Origin: Polaribacter batillariae
GTDB taxonomy: Bacteria; Bacteroidota; Bacteroidia; Flavobacteriales; Flavobacteriaceae
Length of the DNA: 64,000 nt
Reading direction: 5' to 3'
Assembly: GCF_017498485.1 (NCBI RefSeq)
Contig: NZ_CP071795.1
Span: 1,054,001-1,118,000, forward strand
Within the stretch, counting starts at the first letter, position 1; every line of letters begins with the position of its first letter. Shown piece after piece: positions 27,631 to 37,047 of this stretch. The notes under the pieces were generated by a model that was given only the letters and a program-made list of their open reading frames with translations, was not told the DNA's origin and searched no databases. Made by a program: the position numbers and the translations under genes.

Positions 27631-29142
27631 ATGCGTTATTTTTTAACTTTTTTAATTTGTACTGCCCTAATTTCTATAAGTTCTTGTAGAAAAGATTTTT
27701 CGACCATACTTAGTTCTGGAAATCTAGAATTTTCTAAAGACACGGTTTTTTTAGATACCATATTTACAAATATTGGCTCTGCAACCTACAATTTAAAAGT
27801 ATATAACAGAAGTAACAATGCAATTACCATTCCTAGAATTCAGTTAGAAAAAGGAGCTTCTTCTAACTACCGATTAAATGTCGATGGTATTCCTGGAAAA
27901 GATTTTAGCAATATAGACATTCTCGCAAAAGACAGCATTTACGTATTTATAGAAACCACTGTAAACGTTTCTACAGAAACAAATCCTTTATACACAGATC
28001 GTATTTTGTTTGATAATGGAAACAACCAACAAGATGTAGATTTAGTAACTTTGGTAGAAGACGCTACTTTTATTTATCCAGGAAAAGACCCTATTACTAT
28101 GAAAATAGATAGCTTAACTTTAGACGGAAAACCCACTACAATAAAAGGACGCTTTTTAGAACCTAAAGAACTTGTTTTTTCTAAAACCAAACCCACTGTT
28201 ATTTATGGTTATGCAGCTGTACCTGCAAATAAAACATTAACTATTGAAGCTGGTGCAAGAGTGCATTTTCATGATAATTCGGGTTTAATTATAGACGATA
28301 AAGCCACTTTAAAAATTAATGGAACTTTAACCGAAAAAGTAATTATAGAAGGCGATCGATTAGAAAACAGTTTTAGTGATGTTCCTGGACAATGGGGCGC
28401 TATTTGGATGCGCGCAGGAAGCACCAATAACGAAATTAGCCACGCTCAAATTAAAAACGGAATTATCGGAATTTTAATCGATAGTATTGGAAACACCTCT
28501 ACCCCTACTTTAAAATTACAAAATACAGAAATTTACAACCATTCTAATTACGGAATACTAGCCAGAGAAACCAACATAGAAGCACACAATGTGGTTATTG
28601 GTGCTGCTGGGCAAGCTTCTTTGGCAGCAACTGCTGGCGGAACGTATAATTTTACACACAGTACGTTTGCCAATTATTGGAACAAAGGCTTAAGACAATT
28701 GCCCGCAGTTTTAATTAATAATTTTTTTACTTATTTAGATGATAACAAACAAGAAGTTATTGAAACTAGAAATTTAATAGAGGCTAATTTTACCAACTGC
28801 ATTTTTGATGGAAATAACAATGTAGAATTTCTTTTAGATCGATTAGATGACGGAGGAATGTTTAATTACACAATAAAAAATTGTATGATTAAATTTAACG
28901 ACACCAATAATTCTTTCGAGGGTATTGCTGAAGTTGATTTTGAAAATAACACAAATTATAGCAACTGCATTTTAAATGGAAATCCAAATTTTAGAAATAG
29001 CCAAAAAGAAGATTTTATCATAGGAGAAAAAAGTGACGCCATTAACAAAGCCATTGCAACACCTTTTACTACAGATATTTTAGGAATTAACAGAACTTCG
29101 AGCCCAGATATTGGTGCCTACCAACACATTACTTTTGATTAG
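27631..29142 (+). CDS. Right-handed beta-helix lipoprotein, function unknown
   Basis: About 503 residues. The start at 27631 (MRYFLTFLICTALISISSC) gives a proper lipoprotein signal; an upstream in-frame ATG at 27556 lies inside a repeat and is rejected. The first part (about 20-150) looks like an Ig/CARDB-like beta-sandwich (LVTLVEDATFIYPGKDP). It is followed by parallel beta-helix repeats with many N-, I- and G-rich turns (for example GIIGILIDSIGN, NHSNYGILARETNIEAHNV). It ends with a segment typical of the family: NRTSSPDIGAYQH. Similar proteins are surface-exposed in flavobacteria, but enzymatic residues are not apparent. The last 14 bases overlap the 3' end of the convergent gene. Confidence 0.72.
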   Translation: MRYFLTFLICTALISISSCRKDFSTILSSGNLEFSKDTVFLDTIFTNIGSATYNLKVYNRSNNAITIPRIQLEKGASSNYRLNVDGIPGKDFSNIDILAKDSIYVFIETTVNVSTETNPLYTDRILFDNGNNQQDVDLVTLVEDATFIYPGKDPITMKIDSLTLDGKPTTIKGRFLEPKELVFSKTKPTVIYGYAAVPANKTLTIEAGARVHFHDNSGLIIDDKATLKINGTLTEKVIIEGDRLENSFSDVPGQWGAIWMRAGSTNNEISHAQIKNGIIGILIDSIGNTSTPTLKLQNTEIYNHSNYGILARETNIEAHNVVIGAAGQASLAATAGGTYNFTHSTFANYWNKGLRQLPAVLINNFFTYLDDNKQEVIETRNLIEANFTNCIFDGNNNVEFLLDRLDDGGMFNYTIKNCMIKFNDTNNSFEGIAEVDFENNTNYSNCILNGNPNFRNSQKEDFIIGEKSDAINKAIATPFTTDILGINRTSSPDIGAYQHITFD

Positions 29143-29341
29143 CAGCTGCTTCTAAATTCTTTTTCTTTCTATAATTCATAAAAAAAATAACGGCAAGCAC
29201 AGCCCAAAGAATTCTATAACTCCAAATATTTATTTCGTAGCTAAAAATCTTTTCTACTTCTTTATCTCCCACAAAAGAAAACGTAACATTTAGCAAAGCT
29301 ACAATCATAAAGAATACATCCCAATTTTTATTTTTTAACAT
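29129..29341 (-). CDS. Small two-helix membrane protein, unknown function
   Basis: A 70-residue protein with two hydrophobic segments: VFFMIVALLNVTFSFVG (about 9-25) and ILWAVLAVIFFMNY (about 44-57). A basic KKK follows the second. It is not recognised as a named family. It lies 14 bases downstream of the amidohydrolase gene on the same strand and overlaps the convergent gene by 14 bases at its 3' end, so co-transcription with the amidohydrolase is likely. Confidence 0.6.
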   Translation of the reverse strand: MLKNKNWDVFFMIVALLNVTFSFVGDKEVEKIFSYEINIWSYRILWAVLAVIFFMNYRKKKNLEAAANQK

Positions 29342-29355
29342 TTTTCGGTTTCTAT

Positions 29356-30645
29356 TTAATTGTTAGATATTTTATAAACCACACCATTTTTCATTACAAA
29401 AACCACGTTTTCCATTGTAGAGATGTTTTTTGTTGGGTCTTCATCCACAGCAATAATATCGGCATAAAAACCTTTTTGTATTTGTCCGATTTCATTTTCC
29501 ATTTTTAATAACATCGCGTTTGTAATTGTGGCAGATTGTATGGTTTCCATTGCTGGCATTCCTGCTTCTACCATAAACCCAAATTCTTTGCCATTATTAC
29601 CATGCTTAAAAACTCCTGCATCTGTACCAAATGCAATTCCAACACCTTTTTTATACGCTTTTGCAAAAGTTCCTTGAATTTGCGGGCCAACTGCCAAGGC
29701 TTTTGGCACCACAATTTCGGGGTAAAATCCAGCTATTTTTGCCTTCTCTTCTACTTCTTTTCCTGCAGTAATTGTTGGTACCAAATAGGCATCGTGTTTT
29801 TTCATAAGTTCCATCGTTTTGTCACTCATATACGTTCCATGTTCTATGGTTTTTACGCCTCCAATGATGGCTCTTTGCATACCTTCATCTCCATGGGCGT
29901 GTGCAGCAACATGCATTCCATAATCTTTGGCAGTTTCGCAAATAGCTTTTACTTCTTCGATTGTAAATTGCGGATTGTCACCAGATTTCGCCACACTTAA
30001 AACGCCACCAGTTGCAGTAATTTTAATACAATCTGCCCCATTTTTGTAACGCTGTCTTACCGCTTTTTTTGCATCTTCTACAGAGTTTACAACGCCTTCT
30101 TTAGGCCCAGGATTGCCAGTTAAAACCCTACTGCTTCCGTTTGTTGGATCTGCATGACCTCCTGTAGTTGCCAAAGATTTACCAGCGGTAAACACTCTTG
30201 GTCCTGAAATTTTACCTGCATTTATGGCATTTCTAACGGAAATATTTACACCAGTTCCACCCAAATCGCGCACTGTTGTAAAACCATTTAACAACGTTGT
30301 TTTTGCAAACCCTACTGAATTAAAGGCAATATCTGCTTCATTTAAAATATACCGATTTAAGCGTGTATTTCTATCGAATTCTTGTTCTATATGTACATGA
30401 AAATCTATTAAACCTGGCATTACCACTTTATTTTTTAAATCAATTGTTTGGGCATTTTTACCTTTAGGTGTTACATAACCGTTTAAAACACGAACAATTT
30501 TGTTTTTTTCGATAACAATTGTTTTTTTTAATTCGATTTTTCCTGATTTTGTATCGATTAATTTTCCGCATAAAATATGTGTGGTTTGCGCTATTAAGTT
30601 TTGAAAAAGAAATAGTGTGCAAAAAAGAAAGAATATTTTTTTCAT
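29356..30645 (-). CDS. Exported metal-dependent amidohydrolase (imidazolonepropionase-like)
   Basis: A 429-residue amidohydrolase-superfamily enzyme with a signal peptide (FFLFCTLFLFQNLIAQ). Metal-site residues are visible in order: DFHVHIE (HxH, about residue 83), the carbamylatable lysine region GADCIKITATGG (about 210), VAAHAHGDEG (about 247), TIEHGTYM and FGTDAGVF (about 345). The family includes prolidase-like and imidazolonepropionase-like hydrolases. The export signal points to a periplasmic peptidase or amidase role. The substrate cannot be assigned. Confidence 0.85.
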   Translation of the reverse strand: MKKIFFLFCTLFLFQNLIAQTTHILCGKLIDTKSGKIELKKTIVIEKNKIVRVLNGYVTPKGKNAQTIDLKNKVVMPGLIDFHVHIEQEFDRNTRLNRYILNEADIAFNSVGFAKTTLLNGFTTVRDLGGTGVNISVRNAINAGKISGPRVFTAGKSLATTGGHADPTNGSSRVLTGNPGPKEGVVNSVEDAKKAVRQRYKNGADCIKITATGGVLSVAKSGDNPQFTIEEVKAICETAKDYGMHVAAHAHGDEGMQRAIIGGVKTIEHGTYMSDKTMELMKKHDAYLVPTITAGKEVEEKAKIAGFYPEIVVPKALAVGPQIQGTFAKAYKKGVGIAFGTDAGVFKHGNNGKEFGFMVEAGMPAMETIQSATITNAMLLKMENEIGQIQKGFYADIIAVDEDPTKNISTMENVVFVMKNGVVYKISNN

Positions 30646-30709
30646 TATTGTATTTTTAGTTCTTAAATGTATGAAATTTTACCTAATTTGCTTCTTTTAA
30701 ACAAAAAGA

Positions 30710-31390
30710 ATGAAAAACATTGTTATTACAGGTACAAGTAGAGGAATTGGTTTTGAATTGGCGCAACAATTCGCAGAAAATGGCCATCGAGTTTTAGCCA
30801 TTTCAAGAAATTCGAAACCTTTAAAAGACATCAACCATAAAAATATAACAGTACTTTCTGTAGATATTTCAAATCGTAAAGATTTGCAAAAAGTAACTAA
30901 TTTTATTAAAAACAATTGGCCTAAAGTTGATATTTTAGTGAATAACGCTGGTAAATTAGTAAACAAACCCTTCACCGAAATTTCTTCGCAAGAATTCTTA
31001 GAGGTTTATAAAGTAAATGTGTTTGCAGTTGCAGAAATTACCAAATTAACGATTCCGTATTTGCAAAAAGGAAGTCATGTGGTTACCATAAGTTCTATGG
31101 GAGGTATTCAAGGAAGCATGAAATTTCCTGGTTTGGCAGCCTACTCGTCTGCAAAAGGAGCCGTAATTACATTATCAGAATTACTAGCAGAAGAATATAA
31201 AGAACAACAAATTGCTTTTAATGTTTTGGCTTTAGGAGCAGTACAAACCGAAATGTTAGCAGAAGCTTTTCCTGGTTATCAAGCCCCACTTTCGGCAAAA
31301 GAAATGGCAGATTATATATTTAATTTCGCTTTAAACGGAAATAAATTTTACAATGGTAAAGTTTTACAAGTTTCTTCGTCAACACCATAA
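30710..31390 (+). CDS. Short-chain dehydrogenase/reductase
   Basis: A 226-residue SDR oxidoreductase. The cofactor motif is GTSRGIGFE (residues 6-14, TGxxxGxG type), followed by NNAG (about residue 84). The catalytic serine is in TISSMGG and the catalytic pair is YSSAK (YxxxK, about residue 147). It is somewhat short for a classical SDR but complete. The NADP/NAD preference and substrate are not determined. It is divergent from the amidohydrolase gene. Confidence 0.85.
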   Translation: MKNIVITGTSRGIGFELAQQFAENGHRVLAISRNSKPLKDINHKNITVLSVDISNRKDLQKVTNFIKNNWPKVDILVNNAGKLVNKPFTEISSQEFLEVYKVNVFAVAEITKLTIPYLQKGSHVVTISSMGGIQGSMKFPGLAAYSSAKGAVITLSELLAEEYKEQQIAFNVLALGAVQTEMLAEAFPGYQAPLSAKEMADYIFNFALNGNKFYNGKVLQVSSSTP

Positions 31391-31475
31391 AAATTAGCAA
31401 ACAGCTGTGGTTCAATAATAAAAAAATAAAGTTATTTCTAATAAAGACAACTTTTTAAACAAGAATAAAGGTTCC

Positions 31476-32078
31476 TTGCCTTTGCGAGGATTAGGGTGGG
31501 CTAATTTTGTTCCTGCTAAAGCCATTCCGTTTGTAGAGTTTTTAATAAACGAGCACAATTTTACACTTAAAATTGTAAATCAACGTGCTACAAAACATGG
31601 AGATTTTAGACAATTGCCTGATGGAAGTTTTCAAATTACGGTAAATAACAACCTCAACAAACATCAATTTTTACTAACGTTAATACATGAAATTGCACAT
31701 CATGTAACGCATCAAAAATTTGGACGAGTTCAACCTCATGGACAAGAATGGAAAGCTATTTTTCAGCATTTAATGTTGCCGTTTTTAAATCCTGAAATTT
31801 ATCCAAAAGAAATATTGCCTTACCTTGCCAACTATTTAAAGAATCCGAAAGCGAGTACAGACGCAGATGTTAATTTATCGTTAGCTTTAAAAGGAAATAT
31901 TGCTGAAACAGGAAAGAGTTTTATCTTTGAAATTCCTTATGGAAGCTTATTTGTCTTTAAAAATACCATCTACAAAAGAGGCAATAAGCGTAGAACAAGA
32001 TTCGAATGTTTGAATATGAGCAATAAAAAGGTTTATTTATTCAACCAAAATGTAGAGATAACAGTGTATGAAAAATAA
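31476..32078 (+). CDS. SprT-like zinc metalloprotease domain protein
   Basis: A protein of about 200 residues with an SprT-like domain. The zinc motif is HEIAHHVTH (HExxH, about residue 71), followed by PHGQEWKAIF, typical of SprT proteins. The N-terminal LKIVNQRATKHGDFRQL also fits the family. There is no in-frame ATG before the conserved domain. The called start is TTG at 31476; the frame stays open to a stop at 31419 with an ATT at 31434 as another option. The first codons read LPLRGLGW from a repeat-like stretch (see findings). The gene overlaps the start of the next gene by 11 bases. Confidence 0.75.
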   Translation: MPLRGLGWANFVPAKAIPFVEFLINEHNFTLKIVNQRATKHGDFRQLPDGSFQITVNNNLNKHQFLLTLIHEIAHHVTHQKFGRVQPHGQEWKAIFQHLMLPFLNPEIYPKEILPYLANYLKNPKASTDADVNLSLALKGNIAETGKSFIFEIPYGSLFVFKNTIYKRGNKRRTRFECLNMSNKKVYLFNQNVEITVYEK

Positions 32079-33150
32079 TAAAAATTATTACGCAGTAATA
32101 ATGGCTGGAGGAATTGGTACTCGATTTTGGCCAATTAGCACCTCTAAATATCCAAAGCAATTTCACGATGTTTTGGGAGTTGGACAAAGTTTAATACAGC
32201 GTACTTTCGAAAGAATTAACGATTTAGTTCCTACAAAAAACATATTAATTGCTACTAACGAAAACTACGAGAATTTGGTTTTACAGCAATTACCAAAAGT
32301 AAAGAAAAACCAGCTATTGTTAGAACCTGCCATGAAAAATACAGCTCCTTGTATTTTATATGCCGCTTTAAAAATTTACAATCAAAACCCTGATGGTGTA
32401 ATGTTGGTTGCTCCATCTGACCATTGGATAGATGACGAAAATGAGTTTACAAACAACATTAAAACTTCTTTTGATGCTTGCTTAGAAAAAGATATTTTAA
32501 TGACTTTAGGCATTCAGCCAGACTCTCCAAATACGGGTTATGGTTATATTCAATTTAAAAAAGAAGCTTCAAAAATAAAAAAAGTAACCAATTTCACCGA
32601 AAAACCAGATCTAGAAACAGCAAAAAAATTTTTAGAAAATGGAGATTACCTTTGGAATGCAGGTATATTTGTTTGGTCTGCCAAAAGTATTATCAAAGCA
32701 TTTAAAAATTTTCTACCAGAAATGGTCGATATTTTAGACGATGGCAATCGTGTGTATAATACAGATTTCGAAGACGATTTCATCAAAAATAATTATACAA
32801 AATGTAAAAATATTTCAATTGATTTTGCCATTATGGAAAAAGCAAATAATGTACATGTTCTTCCAGTAGATTTTGGCTGGAGCGATTTAGGTACTTGGGG
32901 CTCTTTGTATAGCAAATTAGAAAAAGACGAAACCGAAAATGCTGTTGTTGGCGCAACTACTATTTTTAGAAACGCCAATGGAAATATGGTTCGTACACAA
33001 TCTGGTAAAAAAGTAGTTATACAAGGTTTAAGCGACTTTATGGTTATAGAAAAAGAAGATGTACTTTTAATTTGTCCTAAAAAAGACGAGCAAGATATTA
33101 AACAAATTAGTACCCAAGTGAAAGCGAACTTTGGCGACGATTTTGTTTAA
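32068..33150 (+). CDS. Mannose-1-phosphate guanylyltransferase
   Basis: A 360-residue nucleotidyltransferase that makes GDP-mannose from mannose 1-phosphate and GTP for surface glycans. The GTP-binding signature is MAGGIGTRFWPIST (residues 11-24). APSDHWI, NTGYGYIQF and FTEKPD (about 180) follow, and FGWSDLGTW (about 270) is also conserved. It is the single-domain form without the isomerase domain of bifunctional ManC. The gene starts inside the 3' end of the sprT-like gene (ATGAAAAATAATAA overlap), so the two are translationally coupled. Confidence 0.92.
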   Translation: MKNNKNYYAVIMAGGIGTRFWPISTSKYPKQFHDVLGVGQSLIQRTFERINDLVPTKNILIATNENYENLVLQQLPKVKKNQLLLEPAMKNTAPCILYAALKIYNQNPDGVMLVAPSDHWIDDENEFTNNIKTSFDACLEKDILMTLGIQPDSPNTGYGYIQFKKEASKIKKVTNFTEKPDLETAKKFLENGDYLWNAGIFVWSAKSIIKAFKNFLPEMVDILDDGNRVYNTDFEDDFIKNNYTKCKNISIDFAIMEKANNVHVLPVDFGWSDLGTWGSLYSKLEKDETENAVVGATTIFRNANGNMVRTQSGKKVVIQGLSDFMVIEKEDVLLICPKKDEQDIKQISTQVKANFGDDFV

Positions 33151-33172
33151 AATAAAATCTTCTAAAAGATAT

Positions 33173-33197
33173 AAAAGCTCCAAAAAAGAAGCTTTTT
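33173..33197 (+). terminator. Possible terminator after the guanylyltransferase gene
   Basis: AAAAGCT (33173-33179) pairs with AGCTTTT (33190-33196), followed by one further T. The stem is short and partly made of A/T pairs. It lies between convergent genes and could work in both directions. Confidence 0.4.
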
Positions 33198-33204
33198 ACC
33201 TTTG

Positions 33205-34692
33205 CTAATCTCTTTTAATAAATAAGGTATCTAATTGCATTTCTTTTTGTAGCCAATTTCTAAGTTCTCTTTCTTTGGGTTTAATTATGCTATCGTTTAA
33301 TTTTTTATTCCATTTTATAGCAACCACAGGTATTGTGTCTATATTTATAAAATCTTTAGATGATAGTTTATTGGCAAAACTAATTTGTTCGATATCTACA
33401 TACCTAATTTTAGCATCTTTTGCAATTCTACTAAAAGCAATAACTTTTTGATTTTTATTTAGTGCATCTTGCTCTATTCTTGCATTTAATGTAGAGATGG
33501 TTTCTTGTAACTCTGCAATTTGCTTTTGTAAACCTGCAATAATATTTTTACTTTCTTGAAGTTCTTCACGCTTCTCTTTATAAGCAGTTGTAATTAAATC
33601 GAAGCTTTTGGTATCACTATCTCTTATTTTTAAAGAAATTTCTTTTAGATTTTTATATCTTGGGTCGGTTAACAACCTATTTTTTAAAGAGTTTTCTTCA
33701 GCTTCACTTACTTCGTTAAAAAATTTTAATTCTAATGTTTTAGATTCTTTCTCATAAGGACTTTCCATTAACAAATAAGAAGGATTAGAACTGATTTCAT
33801 TTTTAATAAAATTTCTAATTTCTGTATTCACTTGGTTTTCTTTAAATACATTAATAAATGTAAATATTGCAGGAATCATTACTGCAACACCTACTACAGA
33901 CGCAATTGTTGCATACCGCTTTCTTTTGGCTGCATTTGCATATTTATGCATAGGAAAACGCAACATTTTTAATACAATAAAAGCTGCCAAGGCAATAAAA
34001 ATGGTGTTAATTGTAAACAAATACATGGCACCAAAAAAGTAAGAAAAATTGCCTTTTGCTAAGCCATAACCAGCTGTACATAAAGGAGGCATTAAAGCTG
34101 TGGCAATCGCAACCCCAAAAATTACAGAAGCAATTGTGCCTCTTTTAGTTCGTGCAACCATTAGTGCTAAACCTCCAAAAAACGCAATTAAAACATCTCG
34201 AATATCTGGACTTACACGACCTAATAATTCTGAAGTATCTTCACTTAAAGGAAAAAAATAGAAAAACATAAAAGAGGCAAATAAACTTAGCCCAATCATA
34301 ATTCCTAAGTTAATAAGCGATTTTTTAAATGTATTAATGTCATTTAAAGCAAAAGACATTCCCAAACCTAAAATTGGCCCCATTAAAGGAGAAATTAACA
34401 TGGCTCCAATAACCACTGCTGTAGAATTGGCATTTAAACCTATGGACGCCACAAAAACGGCAAATATAAGAATCCAAGCTGTTGCGCCTTTAAAAGGAAT
34501 ATCTGCTTTTATGGCTTCTAAAGTAGCTTCCTGATCTGTGTCGTCTCTAAAGTCGAAAAGTTCAATTAAAAAATTTTTAATACTTTCAAGCAATCCTTTT
34601 GCTTCATTCTTAACACTTTGCTTAGAATCTTCGGGTTTAGAATTCTCTTCTGGTGAATGTGGTTTTATATTCTTCTTTATATCTTCTTCCAT
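33205..34692 (-). CDS. DUF389-family polytopic membrane protein
   Basis: A 495-residue inner-membrane protein of the DUF389 (TIGR00341-like) family. A charged N-terminal region (1-65) is followed by six or so hydrophobic helices (about 70-290), including the conserved VVIGAMLISPLMGPILGLG and ALMPPLCTAGYG. The C-terminal cytoplasmic or periplasmic part (about 300-495) contains a coiled coil (LQESKNIIAGLQKQIAELQE). The family's function is not established and no function is assigned here. It is convergent with the guanylyltransferase gene. Confidence 0.85.
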   Translation of the reverse strand: MEEDIKKNIKPHSPEENSKPEDSKQSVKNEAKGLLESIKNFLIELFDFRDDTDQEATLEAIKADIPFKGATAWILIFAVFVASIGLNANSTAVVIGAMLISPLMGPILGLGMSFALNDINTFKKSLINLGIMIGLSLFASFMFFYFFPLSEDTSELLGRVSPDIRDVLIAFFGGLALMVARTKRGTIASVIFGVAIATALMPPLCTAGYGLAKGNFSYFFGAMYLFTINTIFIALAAFIVLKMLRFPMHKYANAAKRKRYATIASVVGVAVMIPAIFTFINVFKENQVNTEIRNFIKNEISSNPSYLLMESPYEKESKTLELKFFNEVSEAEENSLKNRLLTDPRYKNLKEISLKIRDSDTKSFDLITTAYKEKREELQESKNIIAGLQKQIAELQETISTLNARIEQDALNKNQKVIAFSRIAKDAKIRYVDIEQISFANKLSSKDFINIDTIPVVAIKWNKKLNDSIIKPKERELRNWLQKEMQLDTLFIKRD

Positions 34693-35189
34693 ATTCTATG
34701 ATTTAGAACGTTGGAAAGATACAAAAAAAGTTTACTGATAAAGAATAATTTAAATTTACTGTAAGTAGATTTTATCGATTTTTAATTTAAAACTTTGTTC
34801 TATTAAAAATGAGAGTTCTTCGATACTTTTTTGAAGAAAAATTATTAACCTCTAATTTCTATCACTAAAAGCAAGATACATCGTTAAAAGTGCCACTCTT
34901 ATATCTTATTTTGGGTTTTAAGCTTTAAAAATAATGCTTATTTAAATCCTTTTTTTTTAAATACTCTTTACAGTTATCATCGTTTTAGGAGTGTTTACTA
35001 TACTCTAGAAGATTTTTTCCAATAAAAATCTTCGTAAATACTTGGTTTTGTTGAATTAGAATGCAAAAAACCATCTACTCAACTCAATCATCTAAAATTA
35101 TAAGAAAATCGGGGTAATTATATACAGTGCTGTAAAATATTTTTAATTATTTTCGTTATTGTTGTGATACTTCGTTTATTTGCAGTGAT
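34693..35189. other. Intergenic region upstream of porQ
   Basis: This is 497 bases without a supported gene between divergent genes. A 10-bp perfect hairpin, GAAGATTTTT (35008-35017) with AAAAATCTTC (35024-35033), is visible, without a T-run after it. TTTATTTG at 35175-35182 is a one-mismatch -7 box just before porQ. Nothing else distinct was seen. Confidence 0.5.
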
Positions 35190-36221
35190 ATGAAATTTAC
35201 TAAATTTTTATTTTTTTTCTTCATTTTTTTAACAACGATAAATGCACAAGTTGGAGGAGAAAATATATATCAGTTTTTAAATCTTTCGACTTCTGCAAGA
35301 CAAATTGGTTTAGGAGGGGAAGTTTTAACTTTATTAGACGATGTAAATCAACCTATTTGGAATCCTGCTACTATAAATGCCGAACTTGACAATCAGTTTT
35401 CGGCAAACTATTCTAGTTATTTAGCAGGAATAAATGTTGGGTCTGTTTCTTATGCTAGAGAAATATCAAAAAGATTTGGAACTATTCAAGGAAGCATTAA
35501 ATATTTAAATTATGGATCGTTTATTGAAGCAGATCAACAAGGAAATGAAACTGGTACTTTTAATGCTAATGATATTGCTATATCTGTTGGTTACTCTTAT
35601 AATTTACCATATACAAATTTTTATATAGGAGCCAATCTTAAATTAATTCATTCAAACATAAGTAACTTTTCTTCGGTTGGAATTGCTACAGATATTGGAA
35701 TTTTATATTATAGCCCATATAAATCGTTTTCTTTTACTTTAGTAGCAAGAAACATTGGAACTCAAATTAAATCTTTTAACGGACAAATTGAAAAATTACC
35801 TTTCGTTGTTGCTTTAGGAGGTTCTTATAAATTAGAATATGTACCTTTAAAATGGTATGGAACCATTACTAATTTACAACAATGGAATATTTCTGTTGCA
35901 AACCCTTCTGATCAATCCATTGATTTAGAAGGCAACATTACCGAAAAAAATGTAGGCTTTTTAGGAAATGCTATTAGACATTTGGTAATAGGTGCAGAAC
36001 TATTTCCAGAAAGTCTTATCAATTTAAGAGTAGGCTACAACTTTAGAAGAGCAGCAGAATTAAAATTACAAAATACCAGAACTTTTAGCGGAATTTCTTT
36101 CGGTTTTGGTGTTAAAATGAATAGATTTAAATTAAATTATGCCTATTCTAAGTATCATTCAGCTACAAATGCGAGTACATTTAGTTTAGAAATTGATTTG
36201 AATAGTCAAAGAAACAGATAA
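35190..36221 (+). CDS. porQ: Type IX secretion system protein PorQ
   Basis: A 343-residue outer membrane barrel protein of the PorQ/PorV-like family. The signal peptide (FLFFFFIFLTTINAQ) is followed by the recognisable GGENIYQFLNLSTSARQIGLGG and PIWNPATI. PorQ belongs to the attachment complex of the type IX secretion system, which anchors secreted proteins on the surface in Bacteroidota. The order porQ-cmk, with 5 bases between them, is the common flavobacterial arrangement. Confidence 0.9.
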   Translation: MKFTKFLFFFFIFLTTINAQVGGENIYQFLNLSTSARQIGLGGEVLTLLDDVNQPIWNPATINAELDNQFSANYSSYLAGINVGSVSYAREISKRFGTIQGSIKYLNYGSFIEADQQGNETGTFNANDIAISVGYSYNLPYTNFYIGANLKLIHSNISNFSSVGIATDIGILYYSPYKSFSFTLVARNIGTQIKSFNGQIEKLPFVVALGGSYKLEYVPLKWYGTITNLQQWNISVANPSDQSIDLEGNITEKNVGFLGNAIRHLVIGAELFPESLINLRVGYNFRRAAELKLQNTRTFSGISFGFGVKMNRFKLNYAYSKYHSATNASTFSLEIDLNSQRNR

Positions 36222-36226
36222 TTAAT

Positions 36227-36922
36227 ATGAGTAAAAAAATTACTATTGCAATCGATGGATTTTCGTCAACAGGAAAAAGTAGTATCGCAAAATTAATTGC
36301 AAAAAAATACAATTATATTTATGTAGATACAGGTGCAATGTACAGAGCTGTTACGCTTTTTGCCAAACAACATTTTTTTGTAGGTAAAGATTTTTTAGAT
36401 AAAGAAAAATTAATTTCAAATTTAAAAGACATCTCTCTTTCATTTCAGTTTAACAAACAATTAGGTTTTGCTGAAATGTTTTTAAATGGCAAAAATGTAG
36501 AAAAAGAAATAAGAACCTTAGAAATCTCTCAGCTGGTAAGCAAAGTCGCTGCAATATCTGAAGTAAGAAAAAAATTAGTGGCAGAACAACAAAAAATGGG
36601 AGAAAAAAGTGGTGTTGTAATGGATGGAAGAGATATTGGAACTGTTGTTTTTCCGAATGCTGAATTAAAATTATTTTTAACAGCTTCTGCAGATAAAAGA
36701 GCGACAAGACGTTATAAAGAATTAATAGATAGAGGCGATAAGGTTTCTTTTAAAGACATACTTTTTAATGTGGAAGAACGAGATAGAATAGACTCTACAA
36801 GAGAAGATTCTCCATTAATAAAAGCCAAAGATGCTGTAGAAATTAATAATTCTGATATGGGAATAAAAGAACAGTTCGAGAGAATTTGTAGTTTAATTGA
36901 CAGAAAACTTCAAGAAAACTAA
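36227..36922 (+). CDS. cmk: Cytidylate kinase
   Basis: A 231-residue cytosolic kinase that phosphorylates CMP and dCMP with ATP. The P-loop is GFSSTGKSS (residues 11-19). Other conserved blocks are YVDTGAMYRAVT (about 33-44), VMDGRDIGTVVFPNAELK (about 127-144) and the arginine-rich lid RRYKEL. DSTREDSPL near residue 190 is also typical. The length is normal. It is translated 5 bases after porQ. Confidence 0.95.
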   Translation: MSKKITIAIDGFSSTGKSSIAKLIAKKYNYIYVDTGAMYRAVTLFAKQHFFVGKDFLDKEKLISNLKDISLSFQFNKQLGFAEMFLNGKNVEKEIRTLEISQLVSKVAAISEVRKKLVAEQQKMGEKSGVVMDGRDIGTVVFPNAELKLFLTASADKRATRRYKELIDRGDKVSFKDILFNVEERDRIDSTREDSPLIKAKDAVEINNSDMGIKEQFERICSLIDRKLQEN

Positions 36923-36943
36923 AAGTTTATAAACTTGCTTAGC

Positions 36944-37041
36944 CCAGATTGAAACAGCATCCTTTTTGCTTTTTTCAGCAAAAAGACATAACCTTTCGAC
37001 TTCGCTCAAGATAAATTCCAAGCTGGAAATAGCTTCAAATA
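36944..37041 (+). repeat. Dispersed hairpin element, copy 1 (AGATTG...GCATC type)
   Basis: The spacer after cmk contains AGATTGAAACAGCATC followed by a hairpin, TTTTTGCT (36963-36970) with AGCAAAAA (36977-36984). A second small palindrome follows (TTCCAAGCTGGAA, about 37017-37029). A related sequence occurs in the opposite orientation at about 40376-40440. The element could end transcripts from both sides, since queE is convergent. I recall similar sequences from other flavobacterial spacers, but this could not be checked here. Confidence 0.6.
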
Positions 37042-37047
37042 AAAAAA

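Noticed and set aside
29536..30000. A 154-codon open frame on the plus strand
   Set aside because: It lies entirely antisense to the amidohydrolase gene, is rich in Cys, Phe and Ser as expected for reversed low-GC coding sequence, and shows no motif.
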